Made by a program: the position numbers and the translations under genes. A DNA stretch of 64,000 bases from Zanthoxylum bungeanum (taxonomy: Eukaryota > Streptophyta > Magnoliopsida > Sapindales > Rutaceae): contig SKCR01031864.1 of the NCBI GenBank assembly GCA_019454045.1, forward strand, positions 49,921 through 113,920, in the 5' to 3' direction. The notes beneath the pieces are model-generated. The model was not told the origin of the DNA. It did not search any database and saw nothing but the letters and a program-made list of their open reading frames with translations. Position 1 is the stretch's first letter; each line of letters opens with the position of its first letter. Shown one piece after another: positions 49,329 to 60,850 of the stretch.

Positions 49329-51276
49329 TGTTAGGGATATTCCCTATACCCAACTTGTGGATGAGCTATATGTACATGTATTTGTAATATTTTCATTAAT
49401 TAATAAAATGGCAATCTTTATTATACGTGTCTTACATAACTTATATGAATCATCAAACATTGTAATAAAGCCCTTGGAGTAATAAGATGATGGCTTCCAC
49501 GCCTTATGAGAATCACTACTCTTAAACGTTCATAGTCATAGTTTGGTGAATAATTTGGGCGTTAACAAAGCGGAGGGACTAGCATGGTGATATGATCCGC
49601 TCTTAAGTGGGGTAGCCGATCTCATAGGCTACTAGCGGAGATCTGTCCGCTTGGTGTATCACATGGATGCATGAGTTGCTCATGTCCATCGAACTGACCG
49701 CCAAAGTTTTCACATGGAGTGTTTATCCCATGTGTTTGTGAGAACTTTCATGTATCGATTGTATGACTAGTCCTTAGACTTGAGGTCTTTACAATCTTAT
49801 GTGTGGATCAAATAACTTTGACATTCTCCTTCCCCGGTTCAAAAGATCCGGTCATAAGGGTATGATTGGGTCATTTGTTGAAACACATGAAGTTCGTAAA
49901 GATACAACAGAGAATCGCCACTCTCTCGGATAATATTTTCTTATAAGAGTAGTATTCAAGTTCCCGGGTTGATATGTGTGATCAGTGCTTGAGACTGTGG
50001 CTGCAACGGAAGAATCATGTGAGATTCTAAGGTTAGCACGATTCATGACATTATCAACATCATACCTTTGACTATATAGGTAGACACTTTCCATACCCTA
50101 GGTCAAACGGTGGGGATACAGTGAGGCGAGAGACCGTATCATATGTAAATCGCATACAGAATTGGTATATATATTTCCTTCTCATTTTGGGGCCTTGGTA
50201 TGTTGCTAGATGTCAATATTGGTCATTGAAATCGAACGACCATCTGATCGGAGGATAATTTATGTTGGATTAAATTATCACGATTCATTTCATGTCCAAC
50301 TTTAGGGAAACCCAAAAGGTCACACACAACAAAGTCGAAATCAATGGTTAACAGTGCACAGTACAAATTTAACAGCATATATGATTGCTGTAGGAATTGT
50401 TCATAAATGGTTCAATGTGTTTAATTATTGAACAGATCATTTATAAGGTTCCATAGTGGCTGAGGGATTGGTGAATGACGATAAGGGCACTTTGGGAATT
50501 GGAATAAATAAATAAAAACGTAAATAGTAACATCAATAGTAAATTTTTTTTTTATTTGTTCTTTATTTTGAATTCCAATTCGGCCCAAACTCTTATTAGG
50601 GTTTTATAAGCTCATTAAACCACTAAATTAAGATCCAATGGCTAAGATTAAATTAGCTTTTATCCCACATCGGATTCTTAATTAATTTTGTTGTCTTTGG
50701 AGCACCTATATAAACCCAAAGAATTCTTTACAAATTTTTACACCAAACCTTTCATATATTGGGTTTATATAAGTGAGCAACTCTAAAGTTTAAGAGTAAG
50801 CCACTGATTTTGAGGATCCTTAAGTCTAATTGACTAGAGGAACCTCGAGTTAAACGTTTTGAGGTATTTGCCTAGGCTAGCACCAAGGGCAAAATACCCG
50901 TGCGCTCAAGGCGTAGTTTTGCAGTTGAGTTTTGGCTTTGGTGTGTGCACCTTTGGAGGCCACACACTTGGGTAGCTCTTTGGAACGTGGAAGAGCTTGC
51001 TGAGTTCGAGAAAAGCTTGTAGATTGGAGGGAGGACTGGAGGAGATTTCGGTTCAAGTAAGTCTTTTTCTTTCTTTATTTTAATTAGAGTTCTTATGATA
51101 GTTAGCATGTTTAGGTTTATGTTCTTTGCATATTTTATGAGTTTTTATGCTTAGAACATATAATAACATGCCTAGGCTTGTAGAATAATCAAAACAAATG
51201 GGTATTGGGCAAAGGGATAGCGGCATCATAATTTCTTCTTGATTTTTCACTGCGCATTCGCGGCCGCTTCCCAACA
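49329..51276 (+). mobile_element. Solo LTR, copia type
   Basis: This is a 1948-bp unit starting TGTTAGGGATATTCCC and ending GCGGCCGCTTCCCAACA. It is flanked by the perfect 5-bp duplication CCCAA (49324-49328 and 51277-51281). No internal region, primer site or second LTR is present, so the unit is the product of LTR-LTR recombination. A TATA box lies at 50707-50713. Open frames 49852-50094 and 50872-51277 are not recognisable genes. The terminal sequence resembles plant copia LTRs from memory. Confidence 0.82.
50707..50713 (+). promoter_or_regulatory. TATA box of the solo LTR
   Basis: TATATAA sits inside CACCTATATAAACCC, followed by an A/C-rich stretch, which is typical of a plant pol II promoter. 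As a solo LTR it could still start transcription rightwards. Confidence 0.5.
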
Positions 51277-51281
51277 CCCAA

Positions 51282-52172
51282 GAACAATTCTAGGTTTCTA
51301 TAAAGTGGCATAGAAATTCTAGAATGGCAACTTTCATTTCCTTAATCAAATTGAACTTTAATAACTATTATTAGGTTCAAAGTATCATTACACATGCTTA
51401 AAAGCTTCCCAACAATCATCCAAGAAGCAAAAACTCAATTCAAGAGAGTAGGAAATCAAAACTACATCATATGCATTCTCACCAAGCAAAAGAAACAATT
51501 CCCTAGCCAAAGGATTAAGAAACTTACCTTAAATTTTCAAATTCTTTAAGCTTAAAGCTTGATTTTGATTCCACCAAAGTTCCATATTTCTTAGGTTTTT
51601 CTTTTGCTCTCTCTTTTGTTGTTGAAGAAATGGGAATAGTTCCCAATTCCCTTAGTTGGCCGAAAATATAAAGTTAGTGGGAGAGAGAAAATTAATTTTA
51701 TTTAACAAAATAATTTTGATTTAACAAAATAATTTTGTTTAAATAAAACAAATATCTCATCCCACTAAAATTGCCAACAAGACCATATGTCACAAAATGC
51801 ATACAACACATGTCTATATATGTGAAACATATACTTTTTAATTCCCTATATATTTATTTAATAAATTAATTAACTAACACTTTAATTAATTAATCCATTT
51901 AATCAAATGTATAATGTATTTCTACACTTATAATAAATGTTAAAATAAATCCAAGGTTGACATATGTTCCAAAAAATATTCGATAATTAATTAATACATA
52001 TCTAATCAAATTATGTATCTAATACACATATATATTAATTTAGGAATTACCGAATACCCCACAAGTGTAATTTTTTGTTTAACCATTAAATGATTTCCGA
52101 ATAATCAATATTATTTGTTTTAAGTCGCCTTAGTGCTCTACGAGTATTTTTGATTATGTGAGACTCTCTAAG
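51282..52172. other. Older AT-rich non-coding sequence, right flank of solo LTR
   Basis: It is very AT-rich, with a short tandem repeat of TTTAACAAAATAATTTTG near 51698-51745. No gene is visible. It ends where the minus-strand gypsy LTR arm begins at 52173. Confidence 0.45.
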
Positions 52173-53880
52173 TGTAGGACACAAATGTTGACGACGTTGT
52201 TCTAGGCTCGCGGCCTGGTTGGGAGTACGGAGTAGCCCACGAGGGAGCTAAACCGGAGAAATAACATGGAGTCGCCACCCGGTGTGAACCGAGAAAATGA
52301 TTTAAGGCCGCACTCACCCCTCGTAAGGGAAGACCTCAAACCGTTGGGTTCGGAATGGTCCCTTACTTATGCCACTTGTAATGATATGATTTGTGAAATA
52401 TCTTAACCGAATATACGCAACATATATGTTCAAAAGTGTTATATTCCTAAGTTCACATGCATAAAAATAAAGCTCATATCTAAGTTTGCATGCATAACAG
52501 TAAGACGGAATGACGGTAAACATACAATTTCATAAGCACATTATATTCATTGATACGGAAACACAAGTAAATGATAATTACACAAGCATGCATAATGAAG
52601 AGAAGCAATTAGATGCAAAATGCAAAGAGATTATTAAAGAGGCAATTATACATCAAAATAAACGTGCAATTATGCGATACGGAAAAAAAATAACGGAATA
52701 GTAAATGGCGCGGCAAAGTATCGCGGTAAAGGTAGCCTTTTAGGCTTTTCTTCCCTCAAATGGAGAACCTTTAGACCAACGTAATAAGCACATGTGCGTT
52801 ACATTATGATGCATGATTAAACAAGGAGATGGCATACAACAAGCAAATAACGAAATAATAAAAAGTGCGGCAAAACGTCGTGGCAAAGGTAGCCCTTAGG
52901 CTTTTGATCCCTTGAAATGGAGGACCTTTAATCCAACTTGATTTGCCTATGCGCATTACATTACAATGCATAAAAATAAATAAGACAAGGATATGGGACT
53001 TCGCATGTCCGATTAAACGTATCTAGCATTCAATCGAACATACTTCGTCCGGCACGACAAAACGTCGTGGCAAAGGTAGCCCTTAGGCTTTTTATCCCTC
53101 AAAATGGAGGACCTTTAATCCAACTTGTTTTGCCCATGCGCACTATATCATCAATACAAAAACAAATAACGTACACAAAGTAAAATGGAGTAATAATAAA
53201 AGGTGCGGCGAAGTATCGTGGTAAAGGTAGCCTTTTAGGCTTTTCTTCCCCCAAATGGAGAACCTTTAGACCAACGTAATAAGCCCATGTGCATTACATT
53301 ACAATGCATAAAAATAAATAAGACGAGGATATGAGACTTCGCATGTCCGATTAAACGTATCTCGCATTCAATCGAACATACTTCGTCCGGCGCGACAAAA
53401 CGTCGTGGCAATGGTAGCCCTTAGGCTTTTTACCCCTCAAAATAGAGGACCTTTAATCCAACTTATTTTGCCCATGCGCACTATATCATCAACACATAAA
53501 CAAATAACTTGCAGAAAATAAATGGCGGAATATAAAATGCGGATAATAAATACACAAGATAAATAAAGTAAAATATGTGTCATTTGCTCAAGTGGTACGT
53601 GGAGTTCTCTCCCAAGTACAGACCGTACTACCGTCCATTCAGATTCGGCTACGGAATTTACGTCTGGGTTTCTATCCTATATACCACGAGAGACGACACA
53701 TTTTCCATTCATTCAAGGGCCATAACACACACTAACCAACGACTCTCATGAGAAGAAAATAAATAAAACAATTAAAAGATGAATGAAAATAAATAAGAAA
53801 AGTGCACTCAGGTCTAACCTTTTAAATCGTCTCTCGGAAGTACGGTACACGGTCGTCGGAAGGGTTGATGCTCCCCAACT
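52173..53880 (-). repeat. Gypsy (Tat-type) LTR arm, minus orientation
   Basis: In reverse it matches the plus-strand arm at about 55240-57636: the GGTGGCGACTCC region (52265-52290 against 57527-57545), the block with CCGAATGGACGGTAGTA (53620-53680 against 55545-55565 and 57125-57150), and the block AAAAGGTTAGACCTGAG (about 53805-53825 against 55316-55332). The 3' end is at 52173 (TG on the plus strand). No primer site follows, so it is a solo or 3' LTR. The other edge was not found. Open frames 52314-52701 and 53783-53992 are not genes. Confidence 0.65.
52706..53500 (-). repeat. Tandem array in the minus LTR arm, five units of ~157-188 bp
   Basis: Units are marked by GTGGCAAAGGTAGCCCTTAG-like sequence at about 52731, 52891, 53070, 53227 and 53415. 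They are homologous, reversed, to the 178-bp array in the plus arm. Confidence 0.8.
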
Positions 53881-54910
53881 CTCTCCGGTTCACTGGTTCA
53901 ACATTTTTTCCCTCACTGTTTCACTGTTTGGGCTGCTGTTTTCTCTCCGTTTCGCTGCTATTTTGCTGCTGTTTTCAGTCACTTTTTTGTAGTAAAAGGC
54001 TACCAATTTTAAGGTAAAAAAGGCTACTGTTTTGCGGTAAAATGCTACTATTTTTGCGGTTTTAAATATGTAGTTTTGCGGATGCAGTCTGCGGTTTAGG
54101 GTGCAGTTTTTAGGTGCAGTTTGGGGACGTGAATGAGGGCTGCTTTTTGGTCGTTTGTATGTATGTTTTGATCATGTGTGGGGTCGTGTGGCCTGTGAGC
54201 TATGAGCTTTTAGTGTGTCAGTGTTTGTTGATGGCTTTGGTGAAGTAAGCGGTTGCTGGCTTATACGCTGAAGGGCTGTGGATTTATGGAGGGTTTATGC
54301 ATTAAGGGGCTATTAATTCATGAGTGGGTTTATGCGTTAAAGGGGTGTTGGTCTGTGAGTGGGCAGTGGCTGCGTGAAGGGCTTGGCTGTTTGCGTGAGT
54401 GATGAGCTAGGGTCTGTGAAGTTGCTGCACACGCTGGGTTTTGTTTGCGTGAAGGTATGGCTTGTGTGAGGGTTATTTTAGTCAGTGGAAGGGGTTGGCT
54501 TCATGGCTTTTCGTGTAAGTCATATGTGTGTTACATGAAGGCTAGTGCCTTAGGGTTTTCGTATTAATCGGTCATGTTAGCCTCATGACCCGAGCCCATT
54601 TAGCCCACATGCACCCTAGCCTAGCCCAAGCCCACTTAAAACACACCCAAATTAAATTAAATATTAAGTTAAATATTAATTAGATAATGTAATTAAATAA
54701 AATAATTAATTAAGTCATATACCAAATTAAATAAAACAAATAAAATTTAAATAATCACCTACCAAAATAAATAAAATATTTACCAAACATAAAATGAGTA
54801 TATGCCTAATATAAAACTAATCAAATATAATCATTCCTAACTAAATAATATATTTACCAATCTAAAATATTTGACTTCCTAATCAACACCAATCTAATCT
54901 TGTAACTTCC
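53881..54910. other. Spacer between the inverted LTR arms, unresolved
   Basis: The first part (53900-54560) is G/T-rich with loose repeats such as GGGTTTATGCRTTAAGG. The second (54600-54910) is very AT-rich. It probably holds the U3 ends of one or both LTR arms, but I could not find TG/CA borders or a target duplication. No gene is visible. Confidence 0.4.
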
Positions 54911-55675
54911 TAATTTATAATATTTTGTCCCCCCTCAATCTTGTGCATGCCATTCTTGAGAAGCCTAAATTAGAAACCAAGATCCTATTCCTTATGAGAC
55001 AAGATGAAGCCCTAGCCATTCTCTATATAAACAACCACCACCCAAAGCCTCTCCCGCTCTCTCTAGTTCACGTTTTTCACAAGCAAAAAGAAGCTAAAAA
55101 TTATGTCGACTCTCCATTCTCTCAAGTTCACACATACTACAAAGAAATAACACAAAAATTCTCTTCGTCTCCTTCCCCTAATCACCGAAAATCATACTTC
55201 CATTCAGCAGCCATACTTCCATTCGGTGAGCCAAGATGCTAAACCAGTGAACCAGAGAAGTAGCGGTGTGATAGCCCTTCCGACGGCCGTGAAACGCGAG
55301 TTTGAAAGTCGACATAAAAGGTTAGACCTGAGGGCATTTTCCACCTTCATTTTCTATTTTATTTGTATTATTTATTGAATATTGCTTGCATGATTGTTAT
55401 GTTGAAATGCATGTTGTGGCCCTTGAGTAGATAAATATGCATGGATTATGAGATATGGTATGTTGTGGCTTTGGAATAAAACGAAAGATGTGTCAACTCT
55501 CGCGGTATATCGGATGGAAACCCCGACATAAATTTCATAGCCGATTCCGAATGGACGGTAGTATGATCTGTACTCGGGATACCACTCCACGTACCGCTTG
55601 AGTAAATGACGTTTTCTTTTGTCTTATATTGCTTTGATTTATTTATTTTTCGTCATTTGAGTTCTGCATGTTACT

Positions 55676-56380
55676 TTTGTATGCGTGATTCAATCGAGCG
55701 CATGGGCTTAGTAAGTGCGATGAAAGGTCCCCTACTTGGAGGGGTTAAAATCCTTTACCACGATGCTTTACCGCGTCGGTTGATATGTGTTCGGTTGAAT
55801 GCAAGATACGTTCAATCGGGCATACTAAGTTTGATATTATTGTTTTTTAATTCTTTGTATGCATGATTCAATCGAGCGCATGGGCTTAGTAAGTGCGATG
55901 AAAGGTCCCATATTTGGAGGGGTTAAAATCCTTTACCACGATGCTTTGCCGCACCGGTTGATGTGTGTTCGGTTGAATGCAAGATACGTTCAATCGGGCA
56001 TACTAAGTTTGATATTATTGTTTTTTAATTCTTTGTATGCATGATTCAATCGAGCGCATGGGCTTAGTAAGTGCGATGAAAGGTCCCCTATTTGGAGGGG
56101 TTAAAATCCTTTACCAAGATGTTTTGGCGCGCCGGTTGATGTGTTTTTGGTTGAATGCAAGATAAGTTCAATCGGGCATACTAAGTTTGATATTATTGTT
56201 TTTTTAATTCTTTATATGCATGATTCAATTGAACGCATGAGCTTAGTAAGTGCGATGAAAGGTCCCCTATTTGGAGGGGTTAAAACCCTTTACCACGATG
56301 CTTTGCCGCGCCGATTGGTGTATACTCGATTGGATGCGAGATGAGTTCAATCGGATACGTGAGGTCCCACATTGTGGATT
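55676..56380 (+). repeat. Tandem array, four units of ~178 bp
   Basis: Units start near TGATTCAATCGAGCGCATGG at 55686, 55864, 56042 and 56221, giving periods of 178, 178 and 179 bp. Each unit holds GATGAAAGGTCCCC, GGAGGGGTTAAAATCC and a reversed CGATTGAAC segment. The open frames 55606-56344, about 60 similar residues each, are products of the repeat. Confidence 0.92.
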
Positions 56381-56402
56381 TGTTTGTCTATGAATGTGTT
56401 GG

Positions 56403-56885
56403 ATGCATCAGGTCTAGTTCCGTTCGAACGCGTTCTCGAACGCCATACGAACGTGAACCTTCTGTTTACCATTCGAACGCGTTCTCAAACGCTACGCGAA
56501 TGCGCACGCATTTTCTTAGTTTCATTATGCATCAGGTCTGGTTTCGTTCGAATACGTTCTCGAACGCCACACGAACGTGAATCTTCTGTTTACCGTTCGA
56601 ACGCGTTCTCAAACGCTACGCGAACGCGCACGCATTTTCTTAGTTTCATCATGCATCAGGTCTGGTTCCATTCGAATGCGTTCTCGAACGCCACACGAAC
56701 GTGAACCTTCTATTTACCGTTCGTACGCGTTCTCAAATGCTACGTGAACGCGCACGCATTCTTTAGTGCTTCATGCATTAGGTCTGGATCCGTTCGAACG
56801 CGTTCTCGAACGCAATACGAACGCGAACCTTGTTTACTATTCGAACGCGTTCTCGAACGCTACGCGAACGCGCACCCATTGAACT
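56403..56885 (+). repeat. Tandem array, four units of ~124 bp rich in GAACGCGTTC palindromes
   Basis: Units are marked by GGTCTG/GGTCTA at 56411, 56535, 56659 and 56781. Each holds two half-units with TTCGAACGCGTTCTC or a close variant, followed by CGAACGC, so the array is CpG-rich and full of overlapping palindromes. The 56341-56704 open frames follow from the repeat. Confidence 0.92.
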
Positions 56886-57639
56886 GAGTCATTTTCATCA
56901 GATTTCATACATAATTGTTCCTAGTAGCTATCCCTTCGTATGATGAATCTGATTGCTTCTCTGTGTTACGCAAGATTATGTAGGTATCATTCATCTGTAT
57001 TCCTCACATGATTGAGTACAATGTGTTTAACGTATTATAATTCATATATCCATGTCATGATAGCATTTGAGTATTATTTCTCGTGGTATATCGGATGGAA
57101 ACCCATAAATAAATTCCGTAGCCGATTCTGAATGGACGGTAGTACGGTCTGTACTTGGGATACAATTCCACATACCACTTGGAAAAGTGCTCACATGTGT
57201 GCTTGTGCGGTTAATGTGTGTGCTTGTGGTTTTTTGGATAAAATATGCCAATGAAGTCGTATGTTCGTTGCTACTTTGATGTATTTTCAAGCATGTAATC
57301 TTAGATGTGAAATATATGTAAATTCAGGTGTAAGTTTTATTTGTGTGCATATGGATTTAGAAGCATGATACTCTTGGAAATAAGTGTTACTTAAGCTTGA
57401 TTAAATTATTACACAAATCCTTTCATTACAAGTGACATAAGTAAGGGACCATTCCGAACCCAACGGTTTGAGGTCTTCCCTTGTGAGGGGTGAGTGCAGC
57501 CTTAAATCTCATTTTCCCGATTCACACCGGGTGGCGACTCCATTATTCTCCGGTTTAGTCCCCCGTGGCTACTCCGTACTCCCAACTGGGCCGTGAGCCC
57601 GGGACAGCATGCGTCGTCCAGTTTCTGTGTCCCACAGTC

Positions 57640-57656
57640 TGGCAACTTCATTGGGG
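57640..57656 (+). other. Gypsy element Y primer binding site
   Basis: TGGCAACTTCATTGGGG lies just after the LTR end CCCACA. It resembles the TGGCGACTC...TGGGGA primer sites known for Ogre/Tat-type elements. A related sequence, TGGCGACTCC, also occurs inside the LTR at about 57531. Confidence 0.65.
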
Positions 57657-58815
57657 ATAGAGAATCGGCCCGAAAATATTGTCTTTTGTAATGTTTGGAT
57701 TTATGTTCTAATTGACTGTGTCTATAATGGATGAAATGGGGGTTTAATCAAAGGCATTTTTGAGGCTAAGTAATGCTTTGGTGTCTTCCTTCATTCACTA
57801 CCTTTCTAGAAGGAAAAGCTGTGAAGGCACCTATATAGCCATCTACTTGTAGCCTATTGTGATGGACTAATTTGGAGGACTCGTTGTTTATTCCTGACAC
57901 CAAGCGATAAGAGCCTAAGAGGCTTGGGTATTTAAGTGAGCCTCGCTCCACCTTCCCTCTGGGGAATCTACAACGAGAATTCCATTTGACAGTCAGTCAC
58001 ACACCATAGCTCATTGGCACGTACCTTAGTGTATAAAAAAGAATGCACTCACTTGGTTGCTCGAACCCTTGATTGGGGAGACCTAGTTGTGGGCCATCCT
58101 TCGTCGATGAGAGCCTTTGTCTACACTCCTGCGAACCCACCCATAGACCGGGATTGTATGATTAAAGTAACAATTATTTCCTTGAGTATGAGCTTGTGGA
58201 CCATCCTCATTTGGATGCAGTTGGACCATTGCCAGAAATGCGGACTTGCTGGGCCATTTAAACTGGGGCGAGTTCGTACCTTATGACCATTGGACCCAAA
58301 GCTTCTGAAATGTTGATGGGCCATTCTGTAGAAATTATTGTTATGTGTTTGCATTATCTTTCTTTTATGTTTGTGTTTGGGAACATCGCCGTTTGGATCC
58401 ATTTGGACCATTTGTCATGGGATATGGGCTTGTTGAGCCATTTAAACTGGGACAAGAACATATTTTATGACGATCGGGCCAAAGGCTTCTAAGTGTTGGT
58501 GGGCCACTTTGTGCTTGTGTTCGAAACATTACCATTTGGATTTAGTTGAGCTCCTTGCCATGAGATGTGAACTTGTTGGGCCATTTAAACTGGGAGGAGT
58601 TCACTCCTATGACAGTTAGCCCAAAAGTTTCTGAAATGATAACGGGCCGATTTGTTTGAGAATTTTAGTTGATGTAGTATGTTATATGTTACATGCATCT
58701 CATGCACCTCATGCATATATATATCATGTTAACACCCTATATGTCTCAAAAAGACATCATAGATACCATTTGGGTTAGAGAAGGAACAAGGCTCATTAAA
58801 AGAACAGTAACAGTC
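57657..58815 (+). other. Element Y leader with three ~145-185-bp repeats
   Basis: This is non-coding. Three imperfect units carrying GGGCCATTTAAACTGGG lie at about 58251, 58434 and 58578, each with a TTTGGAT..TTGGACCATTG-like part before and a CCCAAAG.TTCTGAAATG-like part after. Open frames at 57766-57951 and 58014-58492 are within repeats and not genes. Confidence 0.65.
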
Positions 58816-59480
58816 ATGAGTGAATCTGGTAATGAGGTATCCCGTATGGATCAGTTAGAGAACGGTCTCGCCAAGGTCACTGAACAGTTGCAAGCTTTGA
58901 CTACTGCTATGGCTGGTATAGCTGGGTCTCGTGCCGGGGTTAATTTCGGGGATGTGAGGCAAGAGGAACCTCCGAACAGATTGGGGGATGATATCCCCAC
59001 TTTTGATGATGATATGGCAAGGTATGCAGCAGGCAGAGTATCTGGGTCTCAGGCAAAGTTACAGAAACTTTGGGATCAGGTTGAGTCAGTTACCCGCAAG
59101 ATGAGGGGTAAGAATGAGGACTTGCTGGATTATGAGACACTGACTTTCGAGGAACAGTTGCCGGCACAGTTCAAGATGCCTGATATGGCTAAGTTTAACG
59201 GGAATGGGGATCCAATGGTGCATCTCCGGCAGTTTGTATCAGTCATGAGTTTAGTTGGCTTATCTCAGCGCGTTGGGGGAACATCAGGAACAAAGCCCAT
59301 TTCTGCTGAGATTGCCGCTATCCGGAACCGGAGATTTTCCAACTTGGGAAAACCTCTGTCAAAGGTGCTAGAGAAACTGAAGAGGCAAGGGCTCTTAAAA
59401 CCGTTGGAAGCCAAACCATTACCCAATCCCCTACCATCACATTATAACCTAAGCCTTTACTGTCACTTTCACCAACAAAA
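58816..59480 (+). pseudogene. Element Y gag, internally deleted
   Basis: The ATG at 58816 is preferred to 58693 because the following MDQLENGLAKVTEQLQ region is the usual coiled-coil start of this gag type. A QFKMPDMAKFNGNGDPMVHL block follows, characteristic of gypsy Tat gag. The sequence then jumps from MSLVGLSQ directly to a protein stretch normally far downstream (RVGGTSGTKP, then PLSKVLEKLKRQGLLKPL). The main capsid part is therefore missing. A zinc-knuckle-like CHFHQQKGH..DNC is split by a frameshift in an A run near 59478. Confidence 0.8.
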
Positions 59481-60850
59481 AGGGCCATGACACTGACAAT
59501 TGTGCCCGACTCCGCCATGAAATCCAAGACCTGATAGACTCCAAGAAAATACCTTACCCAGAAACAGAACAGCCTGACACACACAGAAACCCCTTACCCA
59601 ATTACTGTGCCGTACCACCACCAGCCTATATGATCAATTCTGGCCTCCCAGAAGACCTTGTCCTAAAATCCTTTCACCCTCAAGCCTTTTGCCTGGGAAT
59701 CTGGGATAGTACTAGTGAAGATGAGACCGAGCAGGGGAAAAAATTTTGGCTTGATTTCTCTAGCAGTGACGAGGAAGAAGTAAGGGGAATGACGCGCAGT
59801 GGTCATTTTTACAATGATATGGCAGATAAGGGTAAAGAAGTTTTGACAGATGGTAGAGAAGTGGTCGAGACTGCAGAAAATACTGAGGGGGATTTAGTGT
59901 TGAGGCAATTGAGGAAGACTAGAGCAAAAGTGAGTATCTGGGAACTGTTATGTGCATCTCAGGAGCATAAGAAAGCCATGGTTGAGGCTTTGAGCAAGAT
60001 TGGGGTACCGGAAGACGCTAACCCCGCAATGTTTGTTGGGTCGGTTCAGAAGGAAGCTTTACAGATATCGTTTTCTGAGGATGAACTCCCAGCAGAGGGG
60101 AGGAATCATAACAGGCCTCTATTTATCAGGGCCGAGGTGAGGGGCAAGAGAACTTCATGTGTAATGGTGGATGACGGTTCGTCCATTAATGTGTGCCCGC
60201 TGAAAATTCTGGCAAGATTGGGTATGAAAGCAAAAGACTTGGACCCCTCCAGTATGACTATTAAGGCTTATGATGACAGTAAAAGGGGAGTTGAGGGTAC
60301 CTTTGTGGCTATGGTCAAGGTAGGACCGATTGAAGATGAGGTTGAGTTCACAGTACTGGACATCCCGGCTATTTTCGCCTTATTCTTGGGAAGGCCTTGG
60401 TTTCACAATCTTGGGGGCGTGCCTTCCACTTTACATCAGATGATCAAGTTCCCGTATGAGGGAGAAGTTGTTACTATCCGGGCTGAGTTAGATAATGCCG
60501 TGGCTGCCTTGGAGATACAACCTTTCACGAGGTTTCAGGTGTCAGCTACTTTTGAGGAGTGGGTGGATCCTAGGGTGGCTAGGATTATGGAGAAGTTGAA
60601 GTTTGAGCCGGGTAAAGGTTCAAAATTACCAGATTTCAGAGGACAGACTACTCGAAAAGGTTTGGGGTACAAATCTGATGAAGAAAAGACAAAGGTCAAG
60701 AAAAAAGTCCTGAAACTGATGGAATGTTTTGTGGAAGCTTCGGGATATCAAGGGGAGCCTGAACCTGTGGAAGTTAATGGAATTATGGTACCTGGGTTTG
60801 AGATCTTCCAGGATATGTTGGGTAAGAAGATGATATTGAAGAAATTATGA
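59481..60850 (+). pseudogene. Element Y gag end and aspartic protease
   Basis: After the frameshift the homology continues (HEIQDLIDSKKIPYPE), and from 59630 the frame is open for 406 residues. The protease site is MVDDGSSINVCPL (about residues 180-192), with FLGRPWFHNLGGVPSTLHQ (about 254-272) following. A lysine/glycine TTRKGLGY stretch resembles the G-patch-like segment of this group. The protease would process gag-pol. The frame ends with a shift near 60825, and the next frame overlaps by four bases. Confidence 0.85.

Larger units (their letters stand above)
54911..57636 (+). repeat. Gypsy element Y, 5' LTR (left edge approximate)
   Basis: The LTR ends CCCACA at 57636, three bases before the primer site. 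It contains a TATA box (CTATATAAAC, about 55022-55031), a 178-bp tandem array (55676-56380) and a 124-bp array (56403-56885). Two copies of the CCGAATGGACGGTAGTA block are present (55545, 57130). The left border is not defined, so the length is uncertain. Open frames 54925-55242, 55372-55590 and 57042-57290 are not recognisable genes. Confidence 0.65.

Noticed and set aside
55606..56344. Repeated ~60-residue proteins suggesting a multi-copy gene
   Set aside because: They are translations of the 178-bp tandem array in the Y LTR.
56403..56885. CRISPR-like regular array
   Set aside because: There are no unique spacers. Whole 124-bp units repeat with small changes, in a plant retrotransposon LTR.
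52173..57636. Fold-back transposon or giant terminal inverted repeat
   Set aside because: The arms have different U3 parts, and the plus arm has an LTR end followed by a primer site. They fit two LTRs in opposite orientation better.
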